From Paraburkholderia susongensis (lineage in GTDB: Bacteria > Pseudomonadota > Gammaproteobacteria > Burkholderiales > Burkholderiaceae): 64,000 bases of DNA. Numbering within the stretch: position 1 is the stretch's first letter; every line of letters begins with the position of its first letter. The position numbers were made by a program, and so were the translations under genes. This document shows positions 16,250 through 24,510 of this stretch, one piece after another. The stretch lies in NCBI RefSeq assembly GCF_900177725.1, contig NZ_FXAT01000011.1:143843-207842 (forward strand), given 5' to 3'. The notes under the pieces are model-generated. The model made no database searches and had not been told where the DNA came from. It was given only the letters and a program-made list of their open reading frames with translations.

Positions 16250-18709
16250 GTGACCGTTCGCAATCTCGACGCCCTGTTTCGACCCAAATCCGTCGCCGTG
16301 ATCGGCGCGTCCGAACGGCCGGGCAGCACCGGCGCGATGGTGTGGGCGCGCGTGCTCGAAGGCGGCTTCGCGGGCCCGCTGTGGCCGGTCAATCCGAAGT
16401 ACGAAACGCTCGCTGGCCATGCGGTGATCCGCGACGCCGGCGATCTGCCGCAGGCGCCCACCGTCGCGGTGATCTGCACGCCGCCCGCGACGTGGCCCGC
16501 GCTGATCCACCGGCTCGGCGGCATGGGCACGCGCGCGGCGATCATCGTCGGCGAGGTGCGTGGCGACGAAGACCGGCTCGCGCTGCGGCACGCGCTGTCG
16601 GCCGCGCGTCCGTATCTGCTGCGCATCGTCGGGCCGAGCAGTCTCGGTGTGGTGTCGCCGGCGCTCGGCGCGCATCTGGGGGCGCCGTCGTGCACGGTCA
16701 AGGCAGGCGGCGTCGCGTGGGTGTCGCAGTCGAATGCGCTGACCAACGCGGTGCTGGGCTGGGCGCACGCGCGCGGGCTCGGTTTTTCGCATGCGGTGGC
16801 GCTCGGCGAGGAGGCCGACGTCGACGCGGGCGACGTGCTCGACTATCTCGCGAGCGACCCCGGCACGCGCGCGATCCTGCTCGAACTCGATACGGTGCGC
16901 GCCGCGCGCAAGTTCATGTCGGCCGCGCGCGCGGCGGCGCGCAACAAGCCGGTGCTCGCGCTGCGCTCGGGCCGCGACGATCCCGCCGACGGGCTCTACA
17001 CGGCGGCGTTCCGGCGCGCGGGCCTCGTGCGCGTCGACGCGCTCGACGATCTGCTCGACGAAATCGAAACGCTCGGTGTGGGACGCGTGGCGGCGGGCGC
17101 GACGGCGACGCTGATTACGAGCGACCGCGGCCTCGCGACGCTCGCGTGCGACGCGTTCGCCGCCGCCGGCGGGACGCTCGCGCCGTGGCCCGCCGAGGCA
17201 TCGGACGCGTTGCGCGAGGCGCTGCCGCATGTGGTCGGCGGCAATCCGCTGCAGCTCGGCGACGACGCGCGTCCCGAGCATTTCGGCACCGTGCTGAAGC
17301 TGCTCGCCGAGCATCGCAGCACGGGCACGGCGTTCGTGGTCCACGCATCGACGCACGGCGCGCCGGTCGACGAGGTGGCGCAGGCGTTGATCGCGCATCA
17401 GCGCTTCGCGTATCGCGGGCTGCTCGCGTGCTTCTTCGGCGGGCTCGACGCGACGATGCGCGACGCGCTGCACGCGCAGGGCATCCCGGTTCACACGACG
17501 CCGCAGCGGCTCGCGCGCGCGTTTGCGCGTCTCGTCGATTACCGGCTGGGCCGCGAGCTGCTGATGCAAACGCCGGAGGGCCTGGCCGCGCAGATTCCCG
17601 AGGCGATCGACGCGGCTCAGGCGCAGGCTCGCGCGGCGCTCGACGCGGGGACGAGCCGGCTCACGGGGGAAGCGGCGGCGCGGTTTCTGGCGCGCTTCGG
17701 GTTGCAGGTGGAGGGGGCGAATGGAGAGGACGCGGCGAGCGGCACGACCCTCGCTCCAAACTCCATCGTCGACATCACCGTCGAACTCCACGACGACGAT
17801 AACTTCGGCCCCGTGTTCCGCTTCACCGCGCCACCGGTCGATGGCGTGTCCGACGCGTTGAGCGTCTATGGTCTGCCGCCGCTCAATCCGATACTCGCGC
17901 GCGACATCGTCAAGCGTTCGCATTACGCGCGGCTCGTCGCACCCGAGCCCACGCTCGCGGCGCTGACGGCGCTGTCGCAGGCGGTCTGCAATGTGCGCGA
18001 GATCGTCGGGATTGCGTTGACGCTCAGGGTCTACCGGGACTGCGTGATGGTGGTCGAGCCGGTGCTGAGTCTTGGCGCGCAACGCAGCCGCCTCGCGATC
18101 GTGCCGTATCCGCGGCGCTTCGAGGAAACGCTCGACTGGCACGGCATGCGCGTGACGGTGCGGCCGATCCGTCCCGAAGACGAAGTCGCGCATCGCGACT
18201 TCGTGCAGGCGATGACGCCCGAGGATTTGCGGCTGCGTTTTTTCGGCGCGGTCGGGACGTTCGACCACTCGCAACTCGCGCGCATGACGCAGATCGACTA
18301 CGACCGCGAAATGGCGCTGATCGCGACGATCGACAACGAGGAAGGTGTGGCGCAGACGCTCGGCGTGGTGCGCGCGGTGGCCGATCCCGACAACGAGACG
18401 GCCGAATTCGCGGTGGCCGTGCGCTCGGACCAGAAAGGCCGGCGTCTCGGCCAGCTGCTGATGCAGCGGATCATCGCGTACGCGCGGGCGCGCGGGATTC
18501 ACTGGCTCGTCGGCGAGGCGCTGCGCGAGAACGGCGTGATGATCGCACTCGCGAAGGCCAGCGGCTTCACGATCACGCGGACCGAAGATCCCGCCGTGGT
18601 CGGCTTTCGCATGGCGCTGGACGAGGTGGCCGGGGCGGATGCGACGAGCGGGCCGAAGTCGGATCCAAAGTCGGACCCGAAGTCAGGACAGAATCAGCCC
18701 GCGCGTTGA
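16250..18709 (+). CDS. Pat-like protein acetyltransferase (acyl-CoA-synthetase fold plus GNAT)
   Basis: 819 residues with a GTG start five bases after GGAG. Order: CoA-binding Rossmann domain (PKSVAVIGASERPGSTG), two succinyl-CoA-synthetase-like domains, a shortened ATP-grasp region (about 480-640) and a C-terminal GNAT domain (about 645-805; VRPIRPEDE, VRSDQKGRRLGQLLM). Relatives such as E. coli PatZ or Salmonella Pat acetylate lysines of acetyl-CoA synthetase. The phosphohistidine loop (SHTGA in true synthetases) reads LYTAAFRRAG, and the Lys/His-containing start of ATP-grasp is missing, so ligase activity is unlikely and GNAT is the active part. The tail repeats SDPK. Confidence 0.85.
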   Translation: MTVRNLDALFRPKSVAVIGASERPGSTGAMVWARVLEGGFAGPLWPVNPKYETLAGHAVIRDAGDLPQAPTVAVICTPPATWPALIHRLGGMGTRAAIIVGEVRGDEDRLALRHALSAARPYLLRIVGPSSLGVVSPALGAHLGAPSCTVKAGGVAWVSQSNALTNAVLGWAHARGLGFSHAVALGEEADVDAGDVLDYLASDPGTRAILLELDTVRAARKFMSAARAAARNKPVLALRSGRDDPADGLYTAAFRRAGLVRVDALDDLLDEIETLGVGRVAAGATATLITSDRGLATLACDAFAAAGGTLAPWPAEASDALREALPHVVGGNPLQLGDDARPEHFGTVLKLLAEHRSTGTAFVVHASTHGAPVDEVAQALIAHQRFAYRGLLACFFGGLDATMRDALHAQGIPVHTTPQRLARAFARLVDYRLGRELLMQTPEGLAAQIPEAIDAAQAQARAALDAGTSRLTGEAAARFLARFGLQVEGANGEDAASGTTLAPNSIVDITVELHDDDNFGPVFRFTAPPVDGVSDALSVYGLPPLNPILARDIVKRSHYARLVAPEPTLAALTALSQAVCNVREIVGIALTLRVYRDCVMVVEPVLSLGAQRSRLAIVPYPRRFEETLDWHGMRVTVRPIRPEDEVAHRDFVQAMTPEDLRLRFFGAVGTFDHSQLARMTQIDYDREMALIATIDNEEGVAQTLGVVRAVADPDNETAEFAVAVRSDQKGRRLGQLLMQRIIAYARARGIHWLVGEALRENGVMIALAKASGFTITRTEDPAVVGFRMALDEVAGADATSGPKSDPKSDPKSGQNQPAR

Positions 18710-18762
18710 GCGAGCGGCCGAGGGGGAGGCGTCGACGCCTGGCGTTACCTCACCCATTCCAC

Positions 18763-19308
18763 TCACGCCGCCAGCTTCCCCGCCGCCTCATCGACCTGCG
18801 CGCGCGTCACGGCTAGTTCCTCGAGCCATGCCTGCGCGTACACCGCGCCGGTTTCGCGCTCGAGACGCGCGATCGTCGCCGCGCAACGGTTCGCGTCCTT
18901 CAGCGTCGAGATGAACGACTTCACCGATTCGCCGCCCTTGAACGCGTCGAACAGCGGCACGCGGATTTCGTCGGGCAGCGGACGCGTCGTCCATTGATAC
19001 GGCTTACCGTTGAACGTCAGCGAAGGCGGCAGCACGCGCTCCTTGCGCGCGGCCGGAATCAGGCCGTAGGTGCGCGCCGCTTCGCCGATCTGCTCGGGCG
19101 AAAACAGCTCGTCGGGCGTGATGTCGAATTGCTGGATGAAGGTCTCGATGCTTTGCATCGCGGCAGCGCGATCGTCGCGGCGCTTTTGCGCGTGAGCGAC
19201 GATGTCGCGCAGCTCGTCGGCTTCTTCAGGGGTGATCGTGAAGCTCGACTGCTTCTGCTGGAGTTCGGAAAAACGCTGGAATTCGGAATCGGTCAGAAGT
19301 TTGGCCAT
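18763..19308 (-). CDS. hypothetical protein, 181 aa
   Basis: Soluble and mostly helical, starting MAKLLTDSEFQRFSELQQKQ. The N-terminal 60 residues are a charged helical hairpin, followed by FIQQFDITPDELFSPEQIGEAA, a W-containing middle (GKPYQWTTRPLPDEIRVPLF) and a C-terminal helix pair. I recognise no family or motif. It is convergent with the Pat-like gene and lies on the same strand as the IclR regulator, with no strong binding site at its ATG. Confidence 0.65.
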   Translation of the reverse strand: MAKLLTDSEFQRFSELQQKQSSFTITPEEADELRDIVAHAQKRRDDRAAAMQSIETFIQQFDITPDELFSPEQIGEAARTYGLIPAARKERVLPPSLTFNGKPYQWTTRPLPDEIRVPLFDAFKGGESVKSFISTLKDANRCAATIARLERETGAVYAQAWLEELAVTRAQVDEAAGKLAA

Positions 19309-19445
19309 TGCTCAATCGATGCGCGCACGAGCCCGCTCATGCGGCGTAATTTTGGAAGGGCCGCCATTCTAAACCATGTGCGGGAGCGGCCGATATGCAG
19401 TGGACAGTCCTTTCCGCGAGCATTCCCACTCTCGGTCGAAACCCC

Positions 19446-20231
19446 CTACGCCGCCTGCTCCCGAAACATCGACAATGCCTGCACCGTCTCGCGCAGCAAC
19501 ACGGTAGCCGCTTCGAGCGTCGGCGCGACGTATTCGTCGATACGCCGCAGATACGGGCACGTGAGCACCGCAATCGCCTGGCCGGCCGGCCCGAGAATCG
19601 GGAACGTCAGATCGGTCACGCCGAACGTCTGCTGACTGTCCTTCTGTGAGAAACCCGCCGCGCGAATCCGCTCGCACGCGTCTTCGAGCGCTTCGCGATC
19701 GATCGTGACTTCGCCCTTCACACGGGTGTGCTCGGCAAGCATCTGGCGGCGCTGCTCGACGCTCTGAAACGAGAGCATCACGCGGCCCGATCCGGTGTCG
19801 ATCAAACCGACCCGCGAGCCGAGCCGCACCGACATCCCCCACGTGCCCGGCCCGTCGACCTGGGCGATCACGAGCAGGTTGCCACGGTCGTACACGACGA
19901 GGTGGCACGACTGCTCGGCCGTATCGGCGAAGCGCTGCATCAGCGGCAGCGCCTCGGCGATCAGCCGGTTCATCGGCGGATGACGATGGGCGAGCGCATA
20001 CAGCTTCAGGCTCAGCGAATAGCGGTCGCCGGCCGCCGAGCGCACCACGTACTGGCGCGCAACGAGGCGCTCGAGCATCCGGTACATCTCGCTCGCGTTG
20101 CGGCCCAGCAGTTTCGTGATCTCGGCGCGCGTGAGCCCTTCTTTCTGCTCCGAAAGCAGTTCGAGGATGTCGAGGCCTTTGTCGAGCGCGGGGGCCCGGT
20201 AACGGTCGTCGTCTTTGTCTTCTGCGTCCAT
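19446..20231 (-). CDS. IclR-family transcriptional regulator of the fucose-type operon
   Basis: 261 residues from MDAEDKDDDRYRAPAL; a second Met at 20267 is possible, and neither has a clear binding site. The winged helix-turn-helix is ALDKGLDILELLSEQKEGLTRAEITKLLGRNASEMYRMLERL. The effector domain has HLVVYDRGNLLVIAQVD and GFSQKDSQQTFGVTDLTFPIL. It is divergent from the ABC-importer operon at 20500. Inverted repeats at 20376 and 20393 in the shared region are candidate operators, so it probably represses or activates the sugar genes in response to a pathway intermediate. Confidence 0.88.
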   Translation of the reverse strand: MDAEDKDDDRYRAPALDKGLDILELLSEQKEGLTRAEITKLLGRNASEMYRMLERLVARQYVVRSAAGDRYSLSLKLYALAHRHPPMNRLIAEALPLMQRFADTAEQSCHLVVYDRGNLLVIAQVDGPGTWGMSVRLGSRVGLIDTGSGRVMLSFQSVEQRRQMLAEHTRVKGEVTIDREALEDACERIRAAGFSQKDSQQTFGVTDLTFPILGPAGQAIAVLTCPYLRRIDEYVAPTLEAATVLLRETVQALSMFREQAA

Positions 20232-20359
20232 CGTCGTTGTAAGCGGATTTGCGTGTGCAGTTCTCATTATCTGGCGCGCGCGGGCAAGTGCGTAGCGATT
20301 CGCAAGCGACGTGTTGTTCGTCCAGGGAAAACACGGACGCTTCCTGTCGCGCATGCCGC

Positions 20360-20408
20360 TTGACTAAAAAAAGTTCGTATATGAATAATACGTTCATTGG
20401 TGAATGAA
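20360..20408 (+). promoter_or_regulatory. promoter and candidate IclR operators
   Basis: A -35 TTGACT (20360) and -10 AATAAT (20384) are 18 bases apart. CGTAT-N7-ATACG (20376-20392) covers the -10 region, and the perfect TTCATT-N4-AATGAA (20393-20408) lies over the expected start. Paired dyads overlapping a promoter next to an IclR gene are a typical repressor arrangement. Confidence 0.6.
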
Positions 20409-20499
20409 TGCCAATATCCCCGAAAAAGAAAACGCAGGACCAAGTGCCGGCATCGACGACCGGCTCACGCAGTTCAACTACACCTGGCAGGAGACAACC

Positions 20500-21549
20500 A
20501 TGTCGTTTGCTCAAAAGCCCCACGCTGGCCGCCGTTTGTTCCGCCGCTCACTTTCCGCACTGGCCGCCGCCGCGTGCGTCGCCGGGCTCGCCGCGAGCGG
20601 CCCCGCGCATGCCGCCGACACCGGCAAGATCGGGCTCGATCTGCCGCTGCTCACGTCGCCGTTCTGGCAGTCGTACAACAACTACCTGCCGAAGTACGCG
20701 AAGGACATGAGCCTCGACATCCTCGCGCCGGTCAATTCGAACGGCGATCCCGCGCAGCAGATCACCGACATGAACAACCTGCTGAACCTCGGCTCGAAGG
20801 GCATCGTGGTCGGCCCGCTCGATTCGGCGGCGATCAGCCGCGCGCTCGACGCCGCCGCGGCGAAGAACGTGCCGGTCGTCGCAGTGGATGTCGCGCCGAC
20901 GCAGGGCAAGGTCGCGATGGTCGTGCGCGCCGACAATCACGCGTACGGCGAGAAGGCGTGCAAATACATCGGGGAGCATGTGAAGTCGGGCAAGGTCGTG
21001 CAGATCATGGGCGACCTCTCATCGGTGAACGGGCGCGATCGTTCCGAGGCGTTCCGCGCGTGTCTGAAGGGCTATCCGGCTCTGTCGCTGCTCGAAATTC
21101 CGGCGAGCTGGAAGGGTGACGTCGCGGCTACCGCGCTCGACAGCCTGCTGACCGCCAATCCCGATGTGAAGGCGATCTACATGCAGGCGGGCGGCGTCTA
21201 TCTGTCGCCGACGCTGCAAACGCTGCGGCGCAAGCAGATGCTGTTTCCGGCTGGCAATCCGAAGCACATCGTGATCGTAAGCAACGACGGTATTCCTCAG
21301 GAATTCGAAGCGATTCGCCGCGGCGAGATCGACGCGACCATATCGCAGCCGGCCGATTCATACGCGAAATACGGGCTCTTCTATATCAAGGCCGCGCTCG
21401 CGGGACAAACCTTCAAGCCGGGCCCGACCGATCACGGCAGCAACATCATCCAGCTCGCGCCGGGCTTGCTTGAAGATCAACTGCCCGCGCCGCTCGTGAC
21501 GAAGGCGAATGTCGACGACAAGGCGTTGTGGGGCAACACCGTCAAATGA
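20500..21549 (+). CDS. sugar ABC transporter, periplasmic binding protein
   Basis: 349 residues from MSFAQKPHAGRRLF, behind CAGGAGAC; an in-frame ATG at 20404 lies inside the operator region. Signal peptide to AHA|ADTGK at about residue 36. A type I periplasmic-binding fold of the RbsB kind: KIGLDLPLLTSPFWQSYNNYL, GIVVGPLDSAAISRALDAA, VPVVAVDVAP, ADNHAYGEKAC. It delivers a sugar to the permease and ATPase encoded directly after it. Given the enzymes downstream, L-fucose or a stereochemically related pentose is the likely ligand. Confidence 0.9.
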   Translation: MSFAQKPHAGRRLFRRSLSALAAAACVAGLAASGPAHAADTGKIGLDLPLLTSPFWQSYNNYLPKYAKDMSLDILAPVNSNGDPAQQITDMNNLLNLGSKGIVVGPLDSAAISRALDAAAAKNVPVVAVDVAPTQGKVAMVVRADNHAYGEKACKYIGEHVKSGKVVQIMGDLSSVNGRDRSEAFRACLKGYPALSLLEIPASWKGDVAATALDSLLTANPDVKAIYMQAGGVYLSPTLQTLRRKQMLFPAGNPKHIVIVSNDGIPQEFEAIRRGEIDATISQPADSYAKYGLFYIKAALAGQTFKPGPTDHGSNIIQLAPGLLEDQLPAPLVTKANVDDKALWGNTVK

Positions 21550-23099
21550 GCACGATGGCTTCCCAACCGATTGTCACGCCGGTTGCGCCGCGGGAATCTC
21601 CCGCGGTCGTCGAAGCGCTCGAAGTCGGCAAGCGCTTCGGCTCGCACGCCGCGCTGAAAGACGTCAGCCTGCGCGTGATGGCCGGCGAGTCGCATGCGCT
21701 TGTCGGGCGCAACGGCGCGGGAAAATCGACGCTCGTGTCGATTCTCACCGGCCTGCGCAAGTCCGACACCGGCGAGGTGCGTTTCGGCGGCGAGCCTGCG
21801 CCGCCGATCTCGGATCGCGATGCCTGGCGCGAGCGCGTCGCCTGCGTTTATCAGCATTCGACGATCATCCGCGAGCTGAGTGTCGCCGAGAACCTCTTCA
21901 TCAACCGGCAGCCGTCGCGTGGCGGCATGATCGACTGGCACGCGATGCGCCGCGATGCGCGCGCGTTGCTCGACCACTGGAAGATCGACGTGCGCGAAGA
22001 CGCGCGCGCCGGCGACCTGACGGTCGAAGCGCGGCAACTCGTCGAGATCGCGCGGGCGCTGTCGTATGGCGCGCGCTTCATCATCCTCGACGAACCGACC
22101 GCGCAGCTCGACGGCGACGAAATCAAGCGCCTGTTCCGGCGCATCGGCGAGTTGCAGCGCGAGGGCGTGACCTTCCTGTTCATCTCGCATCATCTGCAGG
22201 AGGTCTACGAAATCTGCCAGGCCGTGACGGTGCTGCGCGACGCGCGGCATATCGTGAGCGCGCCGGTATCCGCGCTGCCGCGCGAAAAGCTGATCGAAGC
22301 GATGACGGGTGAGCGCGGCGGGCTCGCGGTGACCGATGCGGCGTCGCGTGCCGCCTTGCCCGCCGATACCGCGGTTGCGCTGCAAGTCGAGAATCTCGCC
22401 GGCGCCGATTACGACGGCGTGTCGTTCGACCTCAAGCGCGGCGAGGTGGTCGGCCTGACCGGCGCGACCAGCAGCGGCCGCACGAGCGTCGCCGAGGCGA
22501 TCGCGGGCCTGCGCGCGGCGAAGCGCGGCACGATCCGCGTCGACGGCAAGGTGCTGCCGCCCGGCGACGTGCCCGCCGCGCTTGCGCATGGCATCGGCTG
22601 CGTGCCGAAGGACCGGCATCACGAAGGGCTCGTGCTGTCGCAATCGGTTGCGGAAAACGCGTCGATGACGATTGCGCGCATGCTCGGCAAGTTCGGCATC
22701 GCGCCACCCGCGAAGAAGAACGCGTTCGGCCGCAAGATGATCGACGCGCTCGGCATCGTCGCACAGGGTCCCGAGCATGTCGTGTCGGGCCTCTCGGGCG
22801 GCAATCAGCAGAAGGTGGTGATGGCGCGCGCGCTCGCCACCGATCCCAATGTGCTCGTGCTGATCGACCCTACCGCGGGCGTCGACGTGAAATCGAAGGA
22901 AGCGCTGCTCTCGGTCGTCGACCGTGTGCGCGAAGAGGGCAAGGCCGTGCTGATCGTGTCCGGCGAACTCGACGATCTGCGCACCTGCGACCGCGTGCTC
23001 GTGATGTTCCGCGGCCGTGTCGCGGCCGAGTTTCCCGCTGGTTGGCAGGACCACGACCTGATCGCATCCGTTGAAGGAGTCAGTCTCCATGAAGAATAG
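21546..23099 (+). CDS. sugar ABC transporter, tandem ATPase subunit
   Basis: 517 residues, two fused nucleotide-binding domains (RbsA/XylG type), start overlapping the previous stop by 4 bases. Domain 1 has intact Walker A GRNGAGKST and Walker B IILDEPT but a lost signature (LTVEARQ). Domain 2 has an intact signature LSGGNQQK but Walker A GATSSGRTS without Lys, and a Walker B that reads LIDPTAGVD where LDEPT is usual, so the catalytic Glu is Asp and shifted in context. Only one composite ATP site is therefore likely to hydrolyse. It sits on the inner face of the membrane with the permease at 23089. Confidence 0.9.
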   Translation: MSTMASQPIVTPVAPRESPAVVEALEVGKRFGSHAALKDVSLRVMAGESHALVGRNGAGKSTLVSILTGLRKSDTGEVRFGGEPAPPISDRDAWRERVACVYQHSTIIRELSVAENLFINRQPSRGGMIDWHAMRRDARALLDHWKIDVREDARAGDLTVEARQLVEIARALSYGARFIILDEPTAQLDGDEIKRLFRRIGELQREGVTFLFISHHLQEVYEICQAVTVLRDARHIVSAPVSALPREKLIEAMTGERGGLAVTDAASRAALPADTAVALQVENLAGADYDGVSFDLKRGEVVGLTGATSSGRTSVAEAIAGLRAAKRGTIRVDGKVLPPGDVPAALAHGIGCVPKDRHHEGLVLSQSVAENASMTIARMLGKFGIAPPAKKNAFGRKMIDALGIVAQGPEHVVSGLSGGNQQKVVMARALATDPNVLVLIDPTAGVDVKSKEALLSVVDRVREEGKAVLIVSGELDDLRTCDRVLVMFRGRVAAEFPAGWQDHDLIASVEGVSLHEE

Positions 23100-24138
23100 T
23101 GTGCCCAGCCCCGCCTTCGGTGCGGCGGCTGCCTCGTCGCAGCAGAATGCGAGCGCAACGGGCGGCAAACGCGCCCGCTTCGAACTCGCGCGTCTGCGCG
23201 ATCTGGCGCTCGTGCCCGCGCTCGCACTGCTGATCGTGATCGGCGCGTTCGTGAGCCCGAGCTTTCTGACGCGCGCGAATCTCATTAGCGTGCTCGGTGC
23301 GTCGGCGGCGCTCGCGCTCGTCGTGCTCGCGGAATCGCTGATCGTGCTGACCGGCAAGTTCGATCTCTCGCTCGAATCGACGGTCGGCATCGCGCCCGCA
23401 GTGGGCGCCATGCTCGTGATGCCGGCGGCGTCCGCGGGCTTCGGCACGCAGTGGCCCGCGGCGGCCGGACTGCTCGCGATCGTCGCGGTCGGCGCGGTGA
23501 TCGGGCTGATCAACGGCTTTCTGGTGGTGCGTTTGCGGCTGAATGCATTCATCGTCACGCTGGCGATGCTGATCGTGCTGCGCGGCATGCTGGTCGGCGC
23601 GACCAAGGGCGGCACGCTGTTCGACATGCCGCCGTCGTTCTTCACGCTCGCGACCACGATCGTGTTCGGCCTGCCGCTCTCGGTGTGGCTCGCGGCGGCA
23701 GCGTTCGCGGTCGCCGCGTTCATGCTGCGCTATCACCGCCTCGGACGCGCGCTGTATGCGATCGGCGGCAATCCGGAAGCGGCGCGCGCGGCGGGTATTC
23801 GCGTCGAGCGCATCACGTGGGGCGTGTTCGTGCTCGGCAGCATGCTCGCTTCGCTCGGCGGCCTGATCGTGACCGGCTACGTCGGCGCGATCAACGCGAA
23901 TCAGGGCAACGGCATGATCTTCACGGTGTTCGCGGCGGCCGTGATCGGCGGCATTTCGCTCGATGGCGGCAAGGGCACGATGCTCGGCGCGCTCTCCGGC
24001 GTGCTGCTGCTCGGCGTCGTGCAGAACCTGCTCACGCTGGCCCAGGTGCCGTCGTTCTGGATTCAGGCGATTTACGGCGCAATCATCCTCGGCTCGCTGA
24101 TGGTCGCGCGCCTCGCGAGCGGCGAAGGCCAGAACTGA
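23089..24138 (+). CDS. sugar ABC transporter, permease subunit
   Basis: 349 residues from MKNSVPSPAFGAAAAS behind GAAGGAG; overlaps the ATPase gene by 11 bases. After a polar N-terminal 45 residues there are about ten membrane segments. The coupling region AIGGNPEAARAAGIRVERITWGVF is the RbsC/AraH signature that contacts the ATPase. The block ISLDGGKGTMLGALSGVLLLGVVQNLL is also characteristic. Confidence 0.9.
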   Translation: MKNSVPSPAFGAAAASSQQNASATGGKRARFELARLRDLALVPALALLIVIGAFVSPSFLTRANLISVLGASAALALVVLAESLIVLTGKFDLSLESTVGIAPAVGAMLVMPAASAGFGTQWPAAAGLLAIVAVGAVIGLINGFLVVRLRLNAFIVTLAMLIVLRGMLVGATKGGTLFDMPPSFFTLATTIVFGLPLSVWLAAAAFAVAAFMLRYHRLGRALYAIGGNPEAARAAGIRVERITWGVFVLGSMLASLGGLIVTGYVGAINANQGNGMIFTVFAAAVIGGISLDGGKGTMLGALSGVLLLGVVQNLLTLAQVPSFWIQAIYGAIILGSLMVARLASGEGQN

Positions 24139-24176
24139 TGCGCACGCCTGATGTGCACGTATTACGGAGAACTGCT

Positions 24177-24503
24177 TTGACGAGTCATTCATTGCCAACC
24201 GACCCGCGCCTGATCCTGCTCAGTCCCGCCGACAACTGCCTGATCGCGGCGGCGCGGCTCGCGGCGGGCACACAGATCGAGATCGAAGGCGAGCGCGTCA
24301 CGCTCGCGAAGACCATCGAACTCGGCCACAAGGTCGCGCGTCGTGAACTTGCGAAAGACGACAAGGTGCTGCGCTACGGCGCGCCGATCGGTCACGTGAC
24401 CGAAGCGGTGCCGCGCGGCGCGCATCTGCATACGCACAACCTCGCGAGCGACTACCTGCCGACTTACACGCACGACGCGGGCCACGAGTTCGTCCATCAC
24501 TGA
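24177..24503 (+). CDS. UxaA-type sugar-acid dehydratase, small (SAF) subunit
   Basis: 108 residues. The TTG at 24177 is preferred because ACGGAGA lies six bases upstream; an in-frame ATG at 24138, overlapping the permease stop, would add 13 residues. The SAF domain carries the metal-contact motif HLHTHN (about 80-85). In E. coli altronate hydrolase this domain is fused to the catalytic part; here it is a separate gene followed after 7 bases by the large subunit, and the two should form one Fe-dependent dehydratase. Confidence 0.85.
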   Translation: MTSHSLPTDPRLILLSPADNCLIAAARLAAGTQIEIEGERVTLAKTIELGHKVARRELAKDDKVLRYGAPIGHVTEAVPRGAHLHTHNLASDYLPTYTHDAGHEFVHH

Positions 24504-24510
24504 CACGATC

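Noticed and set aside
20404..20499. Earlier ATG start for the sugar-binding protein
   Set aside because: It would place 32 polar residues before the signal peptide and starts inside the operator; ATG 20500 has a good binding site.
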